41,654 nucleotides of DNA, from positions 1-41,654 of the forward strand of contig JBLHRR010000030.1 of NCBI GenBank assembly GCA_047626155.1. The letters are read 5' to 3'. Both the position numbers and the translations under genes were made by a program. Each line of letters starts with the position of its first letter. Position 1 is the first letter of the stretch. Shown here piece by piece: positions 14,404 through 24,005 of the stretch. Below the pieces are notes generated by a model. That model saw nothing but the letters and a program-made list of their open reading frames with translations. It made no database searches and was not told the origin of the DNA. Source of the stretch: CALGLS01 sp047626155 (GTDB lineage: Bacteria; Bacteroidota; Bacteroidia; Chitinophagales; Saprospiraceae).

Positions 14404-15228
14404 ATGAAAAACATAATCCCCTGTGGAGCCTTCTTCCCAAAATCAGCCAGCGGTTACCTGCTGAATCCCTGCTCCCATCAACTGGTAGATCAGCGCTATT
14501 TACCCATGTTAAAAGAAATCATAAAAGCATATATCGATCAGGAAGGTGCCAAGCTCCATAGCGTTTATCTTCGAGGCTCAGTACCACGAGGGATGGCCAT
14601 GGGAACCTGCGACCTAGACACCTTCGCTCTGATTTTTACAGAAACAGACCGCTGGCGAAAACCAGAATGGGCAGATGGCGTGCAGGAAGTATTAAAAAAA
14701 GAATATCCATTCGTTTCAGAAACGGAACTGATTGTAGCCAGTTATGGCCCGGTGTTGAGGAGTCAATCAAAGGAATCAGATACTACATCAGCCAATACCA
14801 ACCCGAACCTAGCGATGATGATCAAAACGCAATCAATCTGCTTGTATGGGAATGACATTAGTCCAAAGCTGCCCATGTATCGGCCAGATGTAAGTATGAT
14901 GTTAAGTTACCTTTGGCTAGCAGATGATTTAAAAGATTTTAATGAAAATAAGAAAGACGAAACGAAACAGCGAGACGTACGGAGAGTGATTTTAAAAACA
15001 TTGATAAGAAGTGGTTTTGAACTAGTGATGTCACGTATCCAACAATATACACCCGACTTGTATTTATGCTATCGAAGCTTCGCGGATTTCTATCCGAAAG
15101 AAGGGGAGTGGATGCGTCAAATACTGGAGGCTTATTTAAATGTGGAAGAGGTAGAAGTGAAGGAGGTAGATGGAATGGTGAATGAATTAGGGTCCTGGAT
15201 GATAGCGGAGTTTAAGAGGTCAATGTAA
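14404..15228 (+). CDS. Nucleotidyltransferase-fold protein
   Basis: 274 aa, cytoplasmic (no signal). The polymerase-beta-type nucleotidyltransferase signature is clear: LRGSVPRGMAMGTCDLDTF at about residues 56-75, with the G-S helix turn and the D-x-D metal ligands (DLD). A later helical part (residues about 160-260) would be the C-terminal substrate-binding domain. Proteins of this kind transfer a nucleotide to small molecules (antibiotics), proteins or RNA. It is not a MNT/HEPN antitoxin pair, as no partner gene lies beside it. It is free-standing, with palindrome-rich spacers on both sides. The target cannot be predicted. Confidence 0.7.
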   Translation: MKNIIPCGAFFPKSASGYLLNPCSHQLVDQRYLPMLKEIIKAYIDQEGAKLHSVYLRGSVPRGMAMGTCDLDTFALIFTETDRWRKPEWADGVQEVLKKEYPFVSETELIVASYGPVLRSQSKESDTTSANTNPNLAMMIKTQSICLYGNDISPKLPMYRPDVSMMLSYLWLADDLKDFNENKKDETKQRDVRRVILKTLIRSGFELVMSRIQQYTPDLYLCYRSFADFYPKEGEWMRQILEAYLNVEEVEVKEVDGMVNELGSWMIAEFKRSM

Positions 15229-15676
15229 AAAAAGAACCTTTTGGAATCGGAGGCCTTCATCCTCTCGAAAAAAAAATACCACGGAATATGAGTGTTGAAT
15301 CTAAGACATTTCTTTATTTTACGAATTAAGGGAATAGGCTGCAGGGCTAAGATTCCAAAACATGGGGCAATTCGCCCCATGGGGAATACACGTATTGAGT
15401 GCCAGGCTGCATGCCTGAGATTCCCTGATATAATTCGATACTAAGCATAAAACCCATAGCACTTAATCCCAAAACGCTCCACTCCACACGTACTCAAGCA
15501 TTTGAAGTTAAGCTTAATATTGCAATTGACTTTACATTTCCCAACAACACTAACCAAATTTCCCCCCGTAAAATCAGCGATTTTTAGTATTATTGCACTT
15601 GGTATGTATACGAACAAAATTTAATAGTCATATTATACCTCTAATAAATTCATTTTCAAATAGTTAGTCCATAAAA
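15229..15676. repeat. Gene-free spacer with direct repeat and GC-rich hairpin
   Basis: No gene seen. A 21-bp direct repeat (15336-15356 and 15404-15424, beginning AGGCTGCA and ending GATTCC) flanks a perfect hairpin with 8-bp stem CATGGGGC and loop AATTC (15361-15381). The rest is AT-rich leader of the first CotH gene. Confidence 0.55.
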
Positions 15677-17344
15677 ATGAAAAAAACGATACTTACAATC
15701 CTGAGCCTATCTTTCCTCTTTTCTGTGGTTTTGACCGCACAATCCACCTTGCCAACTGTAAAGGATACGGCACAAGCGGTTAAAGCAGAAACAAAAGATT
15801 TCTACGACATCAACACGATTCGCGAACTTCGCTTGACGTTTTCTCAAAAAAATTGGGAAGATAAACTCGATTCTTTGCGCCTTTACGGAAACGGATCCCT
15901 ACTAGGTAATGCGGCAATTGATGGAAAAAAATACAAAGATGTCGGTATCCGATACCGCGGAAGCAAATCCTTCACCACTGGTGGGAAACGAAATGCTTTC
16001 CACATTAAAATGAACTTCATCAACAAAAATCAGAACCACGAAGGCTATAAAACCCTCAAGTTGTCAAACGCACTTCGTGACCCAAGTATGATTCGAGAAG
16101 TGATGGCTTACCATATCGCGGGTCAATATATGCCTGCGCCAAAAGCGAACTACGTGAAGTTGTTTATCAATGACAATTATATCGGATTGTTCGTCAACAT
16201 AGAATCTATAGATGATAACTTCCTGGAAAGTAACTATGGTTCTAGTGACAACACTTTTTTGAAATGCTCACCAGACATGATGAGTGATGGAAAACCAGCA
16301 GAAGGCTGTAAAAACAAAATATATGCATCCCTGGAATACGAATCGGGTGCACAGTGTTATACTGCTAATTATGAATTGAAATCAAAAGATGGTTGGGACG
16401 ACCTAATCAACTTGACAAAAGTTTTAAAGGATGAACCTAAGTCAATTGAAAAAGTACTCAACATAGATGAAACGCTTTGGATGCTTGCACTGAATAATGT
16501 ATTGGTTAACCTAAGCAGTTACTCCGGTCAATATAGCCAGAACTACTACTTATACAAAAGTGACGATGGCCGTTTTCATCCAGTGATGTGGGACTTGAAT
16601 CTTGCATTTGGTAGCTTCAAAAATACAGGCTTCGGTTCTGACCTGAAGCTGAAAGGGCTACAAAACCTAGACCCTTTATTGCACGAAAACAGTGTTGAGA
16701 AACCGTTGATCTCTCAATTGTTGAAAAACCCTTACTACAAGAAGATATACCTATCTCATATCCGTACCATCATCTACGATCATTTTGTAGGTGGAGAATA
16801 CGAAAAAATGGCAAAGGATTTACAACGCATAATCTCGAATGACATGTTTGATGATCCTAACAAATTCTACAACCATAGCGAGTTCCTAGGTAGTTTGACG
16901 AACACAACGGGGAAGCGTAGTAAAATTCCAGGCATCGTCGAATTGATGTCTAAGCGAGCTAGCTTTTTGAAAAAGCACCCGGATTTGACCATCTATCCAC
17001 CAAAGGTAGAATCGGTTACCGTGACTGGCAGAGAGAAATTTGAGAAGAACAGAATCACCAATTTCCATGTCCAGGTGAAAGGAGATAATAGCGCCAAGCG
17101 TGTTGTCCTTTGGTACCGTTTCAATAATACAGACGATTATCAGAAAATGTACATGAATGATGATGGGAATAGTAAGGACGGTAAAGCAGATGATAAGTTA
17201 TTTGCAACCACCATTGATCCAATGGGTAAAGCAGATACCATGGAGTACTATGTTGTCGTCGAAAATGCAAAAATGGTAACCTTCGATCCTCCTAACTATA
17301 TGTATGAGCCGAACGTGGCTACTCTAGGGGAATTGAACAAGTAA
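15677..17344 (+). CDS. CotH kinase family secreted protein 1
   Basis: 555 aa with a Sec signal peptide ending LTAQ (about residue 22). CotH family proteins (PF08757) are atypical protein kinases, known from Bacillus spore coats and bacterial secreted proteins. Conserved features visible are IRYRGSKSF (residues about 94-102), APKANYVKLFIND, the E-S-I-D motif (IGLFVNIESIDDNF, near 175) and HPVMWDLNLAFGSF (near 300) carrying the catalytic-type Asp and Asn. After the kinase domain a C-terminal Ig-like segment (about 440-545) resembles the CHU_C/Y_Y_Y type: RVVLWYRF, DDGNSKDGKADDKLF. It is paralogous along its whole length to the next gene. It lies 460 bp upstream of that paralogue with a hairpin-rich spacer between. 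Confidence 0.85.
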   Translation: MKKTILTILSLSFLFSVVLTAQSTLPTVKDTAQAVKAETKDFYDINTIRELRLTFSQKNWEDKLDSLRLYGNGSLLGNAAIDGKKYKDVGIRYRGSKSFTTGGKRNAFHIKMNFINKNQNHEGYKTLKLSNALRDPSMIREVMAYHIAGQYMPAPKANYVKLFINDNYIGLFVNIESIDDNFLESNYGSSDNTFLKCSPDMMSDGKPAEGCKNKIYASLEYESGAQCYTANYELKSKDGWDDLINLTKVLKDEPKSIEKVLNIDETLWMLALNNVLVNLSSYSGQYSQNYYLYKSDDGRFHPVMWDLNLAFGSFKNTGFGSDLKLKGLQNLDPLLHENSVEKPLISQLLKNPYYKKIYLSHIRTIIYDHFVGGEYEKMAKDLQRIISNDMFDDPNKFYNHSEFLGSLTNTTGKRSKIPGIVELMSKRASFLKKHPDLTIYPPKVESVTVTGREKFEKNRITNFHVQVKGDNSAKRVVLWYRFNNTDDYQKMYMNDDGNSKDGKADDKLFATTIDPMGKADTMEYYVVVENAKMVTFDPPNYMYEPNVATLGELNK

Positions 17345-17806
17345 ATAATATAGACAACTAAGGTAGAGAACCTCTAGCGTAAAAGGCGAGGTTTCCACGT
17401 TAGTGGGCTACGATTATAAGGCCACGATATAGTGGCGGGCTGGGAATGGCAAATCATGAAGGCGCTGGTGCCGCTGCGTGCAACAGCTTTTGATTTGCCA
17501 AGGCTGCTAATATCTCCAGTTGGTGATATTAACTTTTTGCCAATGAAAAAGTAGGTTGCCGAACCTGTCCAACCGGCGAAGCTGGGTGGAGGCCCCTCCG
17601 GAAATCTTAAATTACAGGAACAAACCTCATAAAAGACATCAACACCAAAAAAATAATGTTCATAGCTTTAAATTATTAGAAACCTTAACTCCCCCTTCAC
17701 ACACACTAAAACAAAGCGATACGTTATTGTTTATATAAAATAACAATCATGCGACTCAATAAGTAATCATACTAAAAGTCGTAAAAACCAACAATCTGAA
17801 AATAGG
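17345..17806 (+). ncRNA. Hairpin-dense spacer between CotH paralogues (candidate structured RNA)
   Basis: No gene seen. At least seven short stem-loops lie in a row: GAACCTC/GAGGTTTC (17368-17395), GCCAC/GTGGC (17421-17436), TGGCAAATCA/TGATTTGCCA (17447-17500, with inner stems), AATATC/GATATT (17509-17530), CTTTTT/AAAAAG (17533-17551), AGGTT/AACCT (17553-17566) and GGAGG/CCTCC (17588-17599). None matches a riboswitch or housekeeping RNA I know. It may be an untranslated structured RNA, a repeat cluster or both; the ncRNA type is a hypothesis. Confidence 0.35.
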
Positions 17807-19384
17807 ATGAAGAAGTTGATACCGCTCTTATTATCTTTCATTTTTATCGCCAATGCCATTTCTGCTCAAGACATGTACGATGTCTTGCGGGTACAAGAAG
17901 TGAAAGTTCGCTTTGTGGAAAAAAAATGGGATGATGTTTTGGACTCCCTCAAACAAGTCGGAAATGACGATCGCCTTCTCGGGCAAGTAACCATAGACGG
18001 CGTTTTATACGATAGTATCGGCGTTAGATATAAAGGGAACAGTTCCTACTTCAATGTTCGCAATCAGGGCTCTTCCAAATTACCATTTAACATTAAGGTC
18101 AATTACAAAAAGAAAAAACAATCCTTTCCCGGAGGCTACACCTCTCTAAAGCTGAGTAACGTTTTCCGTGATCCTAGTTTTTTACGAGAAGTAATGTCTT
18201 ACGAAATTGCCCGGAAGTACATGCCGGCGCCAAAGGCCTGCTACGTCAAATTATATGTAAATGATGTACTGATAGGTTTGTACAACAGCACGGAATCCAT
18301 TGATGAAAACTTCCTTACGGAAAACTATGGTTATGATGAAGGAACACTCCTGAAATGTGACCCGAGTTGGAAAGCAAAACTAAAAGAAGGCTGTAACAAA
18401 GGAGATAAGGCTTCTCTGATGTTTCAAGGGGAAGATACCGATTGCTACAAAGGCAACTATGAATTAAAATCAGATAAAGGATGGAAAGATTTGATTGAAC
18501 TCACAGAAACCCTAAATGAAAAGACCAAAGAAGTTGAAAAGATATTAAATATAGATCAGGTACTTTGGATGCACGCTTTCAATAGTGTACTCGTTAACCT
18601 TGATTCTTATAGCGGTCGTCTTTGTCATAATTACTACCTCTTCCGTGATTCCTTTGATGTTTTCCATCCTTTGGTTTGGGACATGAATCTTTCTTTTGGT
18701 GGCTTCCGCCACGATGGAACAGGCACTGCTCTGACGAATGAAAAGATGATTAGACTCAGTCCTTTCATTCATTATAAAAGTCCCAATCGACCCCTCATCA
18801 GCAAGTTGCTAAGCAATTCACTTAATCGAAAGGTATACCTCGCACATATCAGAACGATAATAAAAGATAACTTTAGAGGCAGTGGTTTTCAAAGCCGCGC
18901 CAATCAGCTTCAGCAAGTGATAGATTATCATGTGCAAAAAGATACCAACAAGCTGTACACGTACGAAGCTTTCAAAGGCAACGTAGACTCCTCACAACAA
19001 GCTGGAAAAGAAAAAATCATAGGGATTATGGAATTGATGACTCCACGTATTCAATATTTGGAAGCACATCCCTTGCTGTCTAAAACGCCTCCAAGTTTGT
19101 CTGCAGTACAACATCGTGTAGAAGGAGAGGAGACCAAAGTGAGCGCCCAGGCAGATAATGTCGAAGACCTCTGGTTGATGTATCGACAAAAAGCAAAGGC
19201 ACCTTTTAAGAGAATACGCATGACCGATAACGGAAAAGCCGGAGACACGACAGCGGATGATAAGACCTATACCGTTTTATTGAAACTAGAAAAAGGCGCA
19301 GAATACTACCTAATTGCAGAGAATGAAAAAACAGCGGCTCTAATGCCAGAACGTGCTGCTTTTGAATTTTATACGGTGAAGTAA
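17807..19384 (+). CDS. CotH kinase family secreted protein 2
   Basis: 525 aa with signal peptide ending ISAQ (about residue 20). It aligns from end to end with the preceding CotH gene: IGVRYKGNSSYF, LKLSNVFRDPSFLREVMSYE, APKACYVKLYVND, IGLYNSTESIDENF, and FHPLVWDMNLSFGGF near residue 291 with the same Asp/Asn pair. The C-terminal region (about 420-520) is an Ig-like domain with a DNGKAGDTTADDKTY loop that looks calcium-binding. It is probably a tandem duplicate that has diverged. Likely role: phosphorylation of surface or periplasmic proteins, inferred from family only. Confidence 0.85.
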   Translation: MKKLIPLLLSFIFIANAISAQDMYDVLRVQEVKVRFVEKKWDDVLDSLKQVGNDDRLLGQVTIDGVLYDSIGVRYKGNSSYFNVRNQGSSKLPFNIKVNYKKKKQSFPGGYTSLKLSNVFRDPSFLREVMSYEIARKYMPAPKACYVKLYVNDVLIGLYNSTESIDENFLTENYGYDEGTLLKCDPSWKAKLKEGCNKGDKASLMFQGEDTDCYKGNYELKSDKGWKDLIELTETLNEKTKEVEKILNIDQVLWMHAFNSVLVNLDSYSGRLCHNYYLFRDSFDVFHPLVWDMNLSFGGFRHDGTGTALTNEKMIRLSPFIHYKSPNRPLISKLLSNSLNRKVYLAHIRTIIKDNFRGSGFQSRANQLQQVIDYHVQKDTNKLYTYEAFKGNVDSSQQAGKEKIIGIMELMTPRIQYLEAHPLLSKTPPSLSAVQHRVEGEETKVSAQADNVEDLWLMYRQKAKAPFKRIRMTDNGKAGDTTADDKTYTVLLKLEKGAEYYLIAENEKTAALMPERAAFEFYTVK

Positions 19385-19386
19385 AG

Positions 19387-19440
19387 GAGGGTGGATCAGG
19401 GCCGATAAGGGTTTCCTTTATTCGAACTAAGTTTACGTTA
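19387..19440. repeat. REP-like repeat (GGTGGATCAGGG family), copy 1
   Basis: GGGTGGATCAGGG directly after the CotH2 stop is followed by a hairpin whose arms are GTTTCCTT and AAGGAAAC with a conserved loop containing TTCG and ACGTTAG (about 19411-19448). The same start and the same hairpin layout occur at 33635-33694. Confidence 0.55.
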
Positions 19441-19458
19441 GAAGGAAACTTCGCTCAC

Positions 19459-19652
19459 GCGTTCGCTCGGGAAATGCTTAGCATTTAAACCGGGCCGGCT
19501 TGTGGCCCCTGGCCTCTTTTATTCTAATATTTAAGCGCTTGACTGTATCGTAAAGCGAAAATGAATTGAGATTGTAAGGCTATTGTTTTGCAAAGTGGCC
19601 AGAGGCCACCAACTGATTCGGATGAAATGCAAAGCATTTCCCGAGCGAACGC
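19459..19652. repeat. Large inverted repeat with 56-bp arms
   Basis: The left arm (19459-19514) begins GCGTTCGCTCGGGAAATGC and ends GGCC. The right arm (19597-19652) is its reverse complement with scattered mismatches: the outer 22 bp pair perfectly, and the inner ends pair as GTGGCCCCTGGCC against GGCCAGAGGCCAC. The loop is about 82 bp and AT-rich. No transposase is present. It fills the spacer between CotH2 and DUF4956, and could be a MITE or a strong hairpin affecting readthrough. Confidence 0.75.
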
Positions 19653-19759
19653 AGTATTATAGTGTATTTGCGCCTTCATGCAGATTATAAAAAAAGTTAG
19701 CGCGCGCGTTTTGGACGAACCAACACAGAACAAAGTCTACTTAACTGAGAAAACGACAT

Positions 19760-20449
19760 ATGAACCTACTAGAGAAATTCAACGAAAAGTACATCCAGGA
19801 ATTCAACGAGACCATTCCTATCGACGAGTTTATTCTCAACCTGCTGATCGTTGCCGTCCTTGTTTATTGCCTCCGTTTGTACTACATCCGTTTTGGGATG
19901 ACTCTTTCTAACAGGAGCAGATTTGCCAATAATTTTTTACCGCTGGCACTAGGGACTTTATTGATTATTATGATCGTGAAATCTTCTATTGCCCTTTCGC
20001 TTGGCTTGGTGGGCGCACTGTCTATCGTCCGATACCGGGCTGCGATTAAAGATCCGGAAGAACTCACTTATTTGTTTATTGTTATTGGCCTTGGCCTCGC
20101 AGGAGGAGCCAATCAGCCTGTACTGGCAGTGGTCGCTTTTACCCTTATAATACTGCTGATGTACATCAATCGTTTGCTGACGAATCGGCACCGCTTCCGT
20201 TCTGAAGATCGACTTTTTGTAAACATAACAACCGATACAAAGGATGTAGAAAAGGTGGCAGCTTTGCTTTCGCAACAATTTACTTACGTAGAATTAAAAC
20301 GTTTGGATACTCGTTCGGATGGTATGGATTTGTCTTTCATTTGTAAGGCAGATGGCTTGGCGCAAATCAGTAAAGTACAGCAAAGTATTACAGCCCTTTC
20401 GGAAAAAAGTCAACTGTCTATTATTGACCAACCTGATCTCATCGTATGA
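19760..20449 (+). CDS. DUF4956 membrane protein
   Basis: 229 aa. Multi-pass inner-membrane protein with about four helices between residues 20 and 130 (FILNLLIVAVLVYCL, LALGTLLIIMIV, LFIVIGLGLAGG, VVAFTLIILLMY) and a soluble C-terminal domain of about 95 residues. The family signature LSIVRYRAAIKDPEELTYLF (about residues 87-106) is intact. DUF4956 genes are known to sit with VTC-type polyphosphate polymerase and CotH genes; their biochemical role is unknown. Its stop overlaps the start of the next gene by 4 bp (ATGA), indicating coupling to the large CotH/beta-helix protein. Confidence 0.85.
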   Translation: MNLLEKFNEKYIQEFNETIPIDEFILNLLIVAVLVYCLRLYYIRFGMTLSNRSRFANNFLPLALGTLLIIMIVKSSIALSLGLVGALSIVRYRAAIKDPEELTYLFIVIGLGLAGGANQPVLAVVAFTLIILLMYINRLLTNRHRFRSEDRLFVNITTDTKDVEKVAALLSQQFTYVELKRLDTRSDGMDLSFICKADGLAQISKVQQSITALSEKSQLSIIDQPDLIV

Positions 20450-23400
20450 TCCTCAAGAATGACCGTAACTCTCCTCGATGGTTGCCAGCAGTAGTCGGAG
20501 GACTTTTGTTTGGTGGATTGGTTTTGGTTTATCTCCTCTCTTCTAGTTCTTCTGATAAGGAAACACAAACGAAAGCTCCGGAAGGCGCCATCGTCTGTGA
20601 TGCAGAAAAAACAGAAGCCGAATTTTTCAAAACAGGCGAGCATCTCTTTTTTCGCGGCAAACTTCAATCTACTGATTTTGCTTTCAGCGGCAGCCATTCC
20701 TGTAAATTACAAGAAGCAGAAAAACGCCAATACGGTTTTAGTTATAAACTGGAAAACCCCGTTCCAGGAATGAGCTATAAAGCTTCCGTCTGGCGATTGA
20801 AAAATACAGAAGCAAAAAGCGTACTGGTGGTAGATGGCCCTCCCGATTCTGGCTTTTACAGAAAAGAATCCCTAGGAGGAAATAAAGAAAAGGGCTGGGA
20901 GCAATTGGAAATCATCTTTTCAATACCTTATAACAAACAATTAGATTTCATTCAGATCTATGTCTATTCTGATGGAAACGGAACCGTTTACTTTGACGAC
21001 CTGAGCCTCCTATCATTAGGCCCCTTGTCCGCAGATAGCGATGTCTTCAATTTAGATACCATCCGCCTGACCATTTCTGAAAAGGGAATGAAGCAATTGG
21101 AGACTAAGCGTCTGGAGGCCTTTCGAAATGGTATCTTAGAATCAGCAGAGGATGATTGGATCAAAGGAAACTTGTCCAGCAAGGAAGGTGAAAGTAAAAA
21201 GGTAAAGCTTCGGTTGAAAGGAGATTGGCTGAACCACCTCAAGGGAGATAAATGGTCGTTTCGAGTAAAACTAAGAGGTGGGGATGCTTGGAATCACCTG
21301 CGTCATTTTTCGCTTCATACACCGGAAGCACGTGGTTTTTTGCATGAGTGGCTGCTTCATCAGTTTTTTGAACAAGAAGATGTCCTAACTACAACCTATG
21401 AATTTGTATTGTTAGAGTTGAATGGAAAGCCATTGGGTGTTTACGCGCTGGAAGAACATTTTGACAAAGTATTGGTGGAATCACGAAAACGAAGAGAGGG
21501 CGTATTGGTCAAATTATCAGAGTCTGGGTTCTGGAGTTCGGTCAAAAGACAATTGCATTACACCGATAGGGTAGTGCATGGTTTGGCACAGCCCGAAAAA
21601 AATATGGAGACAGCAGAGGTACTTCCCTTTGGAGAAAAAACAACTTTATCGTCTCCGATTTTAACACAACAATTACAACAGGCACAACAACTGTTGCAGC
21701 AGTACCTCACGGCTTTAGCAGAGGTGTCAGCCGTTTTTGACATCGATAGGATGGCTCGCTACTTTGCCATTTGTGATGTTATGGGTGCTTATCACGGAAC
21801 GGCTTGGCACAACATGCGTTTTTATTACAATCCGCTTAGTGCAAAACTAGAACCCATTGGTTATGATGGTTTTGAGAAGGCTGGAGAAGGCTATCGCAAT
21901 AGTTTTCTCGGACAAGGGGCGCTCAATGTCAATAAATTAAAAGCAGAGAAATTCTATTTCCGCTTATTCCTGGATAAAACCTTTGTCAAAAAGTACGTCG
22001 CTTATTTATATGATTTCTCTACAAAGAAAAAATTAAAATACCTCTTCGCTCAAGCAGAAGCAGGTTTGTATGCACGTGAAAAATTGATTCAAAATGAATT
22101 TCCAGATTACAACTTTAATTCGACTTCCTGGCTGAAAGATGCGCTCTCCGTTCATCTCATGCTATTGCCTTTTAATGACATTAGCCTGAAGGCTTATAGA
22201 CAAGAAAAGAAAGGAGGGGAGCTGAGAGTGAAAGTAGCCAACATTCACGGATTGCCCATAGAAATACTGGGCTATGGCGTAAGTGAAAGTAAAATGGTTC
22301 AAAGGTTGAAAGAGCCGATCTTGTTGGAAGGTTACTGCCCCCGTTCCACTCTGGAGGCTTTGAAAAGACAAGAAAAAAGCGGAGTGAAAATGGATTCTCT
22401 GACGAAGATGAAATTACATAAGGCCTTTGAAGAGGAAGAGCCTTTGCAGCAAAAAGAACTAAGCGTTTCAGCGCAGGCTACGCATTTGTTTTACAAACCT
22501 TTGGGCTTGGATACCTTGATGTACAGTCGCATTTCCAACTGGCCTTCTCCTTACGATCCAGTAATTGAAAAGAGCCTATTTGTTTCCAGTGAAATAGCAA
22601 ATAGTGACTTGTATCAAATAGACGGAGAAGTATTGTTTTTTCAGAAGGGAGAGCATCAATTAAAAGAACCACTAATCATTCCGAAAGGCTATCGCTTACA
22701 TTTTGAAGCGGGTTGTCAGATTGATTTACAAGCAGGCGCTTTTCTTTGGTCTGCTTCTCCAATCACTGTTCGGGGAACGAAAGAGGAACCTGTATTCATT
22801 CATTCTACAGATGGGAAGGGTAGAGGTTTTCACTTGATGGAAGCAGAGGAAGAATCCGTTTTACGGTACGCTCATTTTGATGGTTTGAATACCCTGGATG
22901 TCAAGGAACGTAGATTGACAGGTGCTGTTACGTTCTATGAATCTCCAGTGATTTTCCATCATTGCCTATTCCGAAACAACAAATCGGAGGATGCGCTAAA
23001 TTTAATCCGCAGCGAATTTGAAATGCATACTTCCATCGTTACTCAAACCTTCGCAGATGGACTAGATGCGGACTTTTGTAAAGGTAAAATCAAGAACAGC
23101 CGCTTCGCTTATACGGGCAATGATGGCCTTGATGTTTCGGGCTCTGTCATTCTGATAGAAGATTGCTTCTTTGATAACAGCGGAGACAAGGCAATTAGCA
23201 TAGGCGAAAATTCAGATGCTTCTATTCTTTCCGCAACCATAAGCAATGCTCCAATTGCGGTAGCTGTAAAAGATTTGTCGACTTTGGCCGTGAGCTTCAT
23301 CAAGCTAAAGAATTGCCGACAGGGCTTTGTGGCTTTTCAGAAAAAAGCAGAATACGGCGCAGGAAAAATAGTGGTGGAAAGTTACGAAGCGGAAGGGGTG

Positions 23401-23454
23401 ACGAAGTTGTATAATATTGGAGGAGATATAATTCTAAAACAAGCCGCCAATTAA
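20446..23454 (+). CDS. Membrane-anchored CotH kinase-like protein with C-terminal beta-helix
   Basis: 1002 aa. One N-terminal transmembrane helix (about residues 13-32) followed by a Ser-rich linker anchors the protein. Residues about 45-190 form a carbohydrate-binding-like beta domain. The CotH-type domain follows (about 200-570): KLRLKGDWLNHL, LELNGKPLGVYALEEHFDK and LEPIGYDGFEKAG, where the Asp is kept but the usual W-D-x-N context is lost, so activity is uncertain. The C-terminal third (about 750-1000) is a right-handed beta-helix: FHHCLFRNN, DGLDADFCKG, NDGLDVSGS, FDNSGDKAISIGEN. It overlaps the DUF4956 gene by 4 bp. Its end overlaps the convergent GNAT gene by 21 bp. Confidence 0.8.
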   Translation: MILKNDRNSPRWLPAVVGGLLFGGLVLVYLLSSSSSDKETQTKAPEGAIVCDAEKTEAEFFKTGEHLFFRGKLQSTDFAFSGSHSCKLQEAEKRQYGFSYKLENPVPGMSYKASVWRLKNTEAKSVLVVDGPPDSGFYRKESLGGNKEKGWEQLEIIFSIPYNKQLDFIQIYVYSDGNGTVYFDDLSLLSLGPLSADSDVFNLDTIRLTISEKGMKQLETKRLEAFRNGILESAEDDWIKGNLSSKEGESKKVKLRLKGDWLNHLKGDKWSFRVKLRGGDAWNHLRHFSLHTPEARGFLHEWLLHQFFEQEDVLTTTYEFVLLELNGKPLGVYALEEHFDKVLVESRKRREGVLVKLSESGFWSSVKRQLHYTDRVVHGLAQPEKNMETAEVLPFGEKTTLSSPILTQQLQQAQQLLQQYLTALAEVSAVFDIDRMARYFAICDVMGAYHGTAWHNMRFYYNPLSAKLEPIGYDGFEKAGEGYRNSFLGQGALNVNKLKAEKFYFRLFLDKTFVKKYVAYLYDFSTKKKLKYLFAQAEAGLYAREKLIQNEFPDYNFNSTSWLKDALSVHLMLLPFNDISLKAYRQEKKGGELRVKVANIHGLPIEILGYGVSESKMVQRLKEPILLEGYCPRSTLEALKRQEKSGVKMDSLTKMKLHKAFEEEEPLQQKELSVSAQATHLFYKPLGLDTLMYSRISNWPSPYDPVIEKSLFVSSEIANSDLYQIDGEVLFFQKGEHQLKEPLIIPKGYRLHFEAGCQIDLQAGAFLWSASPITVRGTKEEPVFIHSTDGKGRGFHLMEAEEESVLRYAHFDGLNTLDVKERRLTGAVTFYESPVIFHHCLFRNNKSEDALNLIRSEFEMHTSIVTQTFADGLDADFCKGKIKNSRFAYTGNDGLDVSGSVILIEDCFFDNSGDKAISIGENSDASILSATISNAPIAVAVKDLSTLAVSFIKLKNCRQGFVAFQKKAEYGAGKIVVESYEAEGVTKLYNIGGDIILKQAAN

Positions 23455-23964
23455 ATCCAATAACCCCTTATTCCATTTAAGCGTTCCCATCGCTTTTACC
23501 ATTAGGCTCTGATCCAAATTTCCATGCATAACGCCTAAGGATTGGTGGTCATTCACCAATAACCAGCGGACGGTATTTGACACCGATTTATAACCCCGCT
23601 TTTTATACAAAGCGCGCTCCTCCGCAATCAAAATCAGAAAGTCAATCTGATACTTCTGACTACATTTTTCTACCTCATGTAACAATACACTCGCTATTTG
23701 TTTTGACCGATGATCCGGATGCACACAAACATCCGAAATGCCAAATATCCGAGTCACGGTAGAGCCAACCTTTACTATCCTAAATACAATAGAAATATGT
23801 CCGATAAGATTTTCGTTTTCCCAAATTAAGAAACGAAAAGAGGGGAGACTTTTGTAATAATTACGATCAGAAGGAAAGCCAGGGAAGCAGTATTGTAACA
23901 AGGCGTTGACGGCAGTAGATTCTTGGTCTGTGAGGGCGTATTCCTGATGTAATTGTACTTCCAT
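23434..23964 (-). CDS. GNAT family N-acetyltransferase
   Basis: 176 aa. The acetyl-CoA binding region is visible at about residues 95-115: ISDVCVHPDHRSKQIASVLL, a variant of the R/Q-x-x-G-x-G/A loop in which Lys replaces the usual Gly. It is followed by FLILIAEERALYKKRGYKSV, the usual beta-bulge and C-terminal helix. The N-terminus (YCFPGF, NYYKSLPSFRFLIWENENLIGH) resembles aminoglycoside-type or Eis-like N-terminal GNAT folds, but the substrate is not predictable. It is convergent with the CotH/beta-helix gene, sharing 21 bp at the 3' ends. Confidence 0.75.
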   Translation of the reverse strand: MEVQLHQEYALTDQESTAVNALLQYCFPGFPSDRNYYKSLPSFRFLIWENENLIGHISIVFRIVKVGSTVTRIFGISDVCVHPDHRSKQIASVLLHEVEKCSQKYQIDFLILIAEERALYKKRGYKSVSNTVRWLLVNDHQSLGVMHGNLDQSLMVKAMGTLKWNKGLLDLIGGLF

Positions 23965-24005
23965 TAGTGGGGTTTATCTTGACTCTATAAAGGGTGCGCG
24001 TTAAA

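Noticed and set aside
17345..17806. Known riboswitch, tmRNA, RNase P or 6S RNA
   Set aside because: None of their diagnostic sequences was present; only unassigned hairpins.
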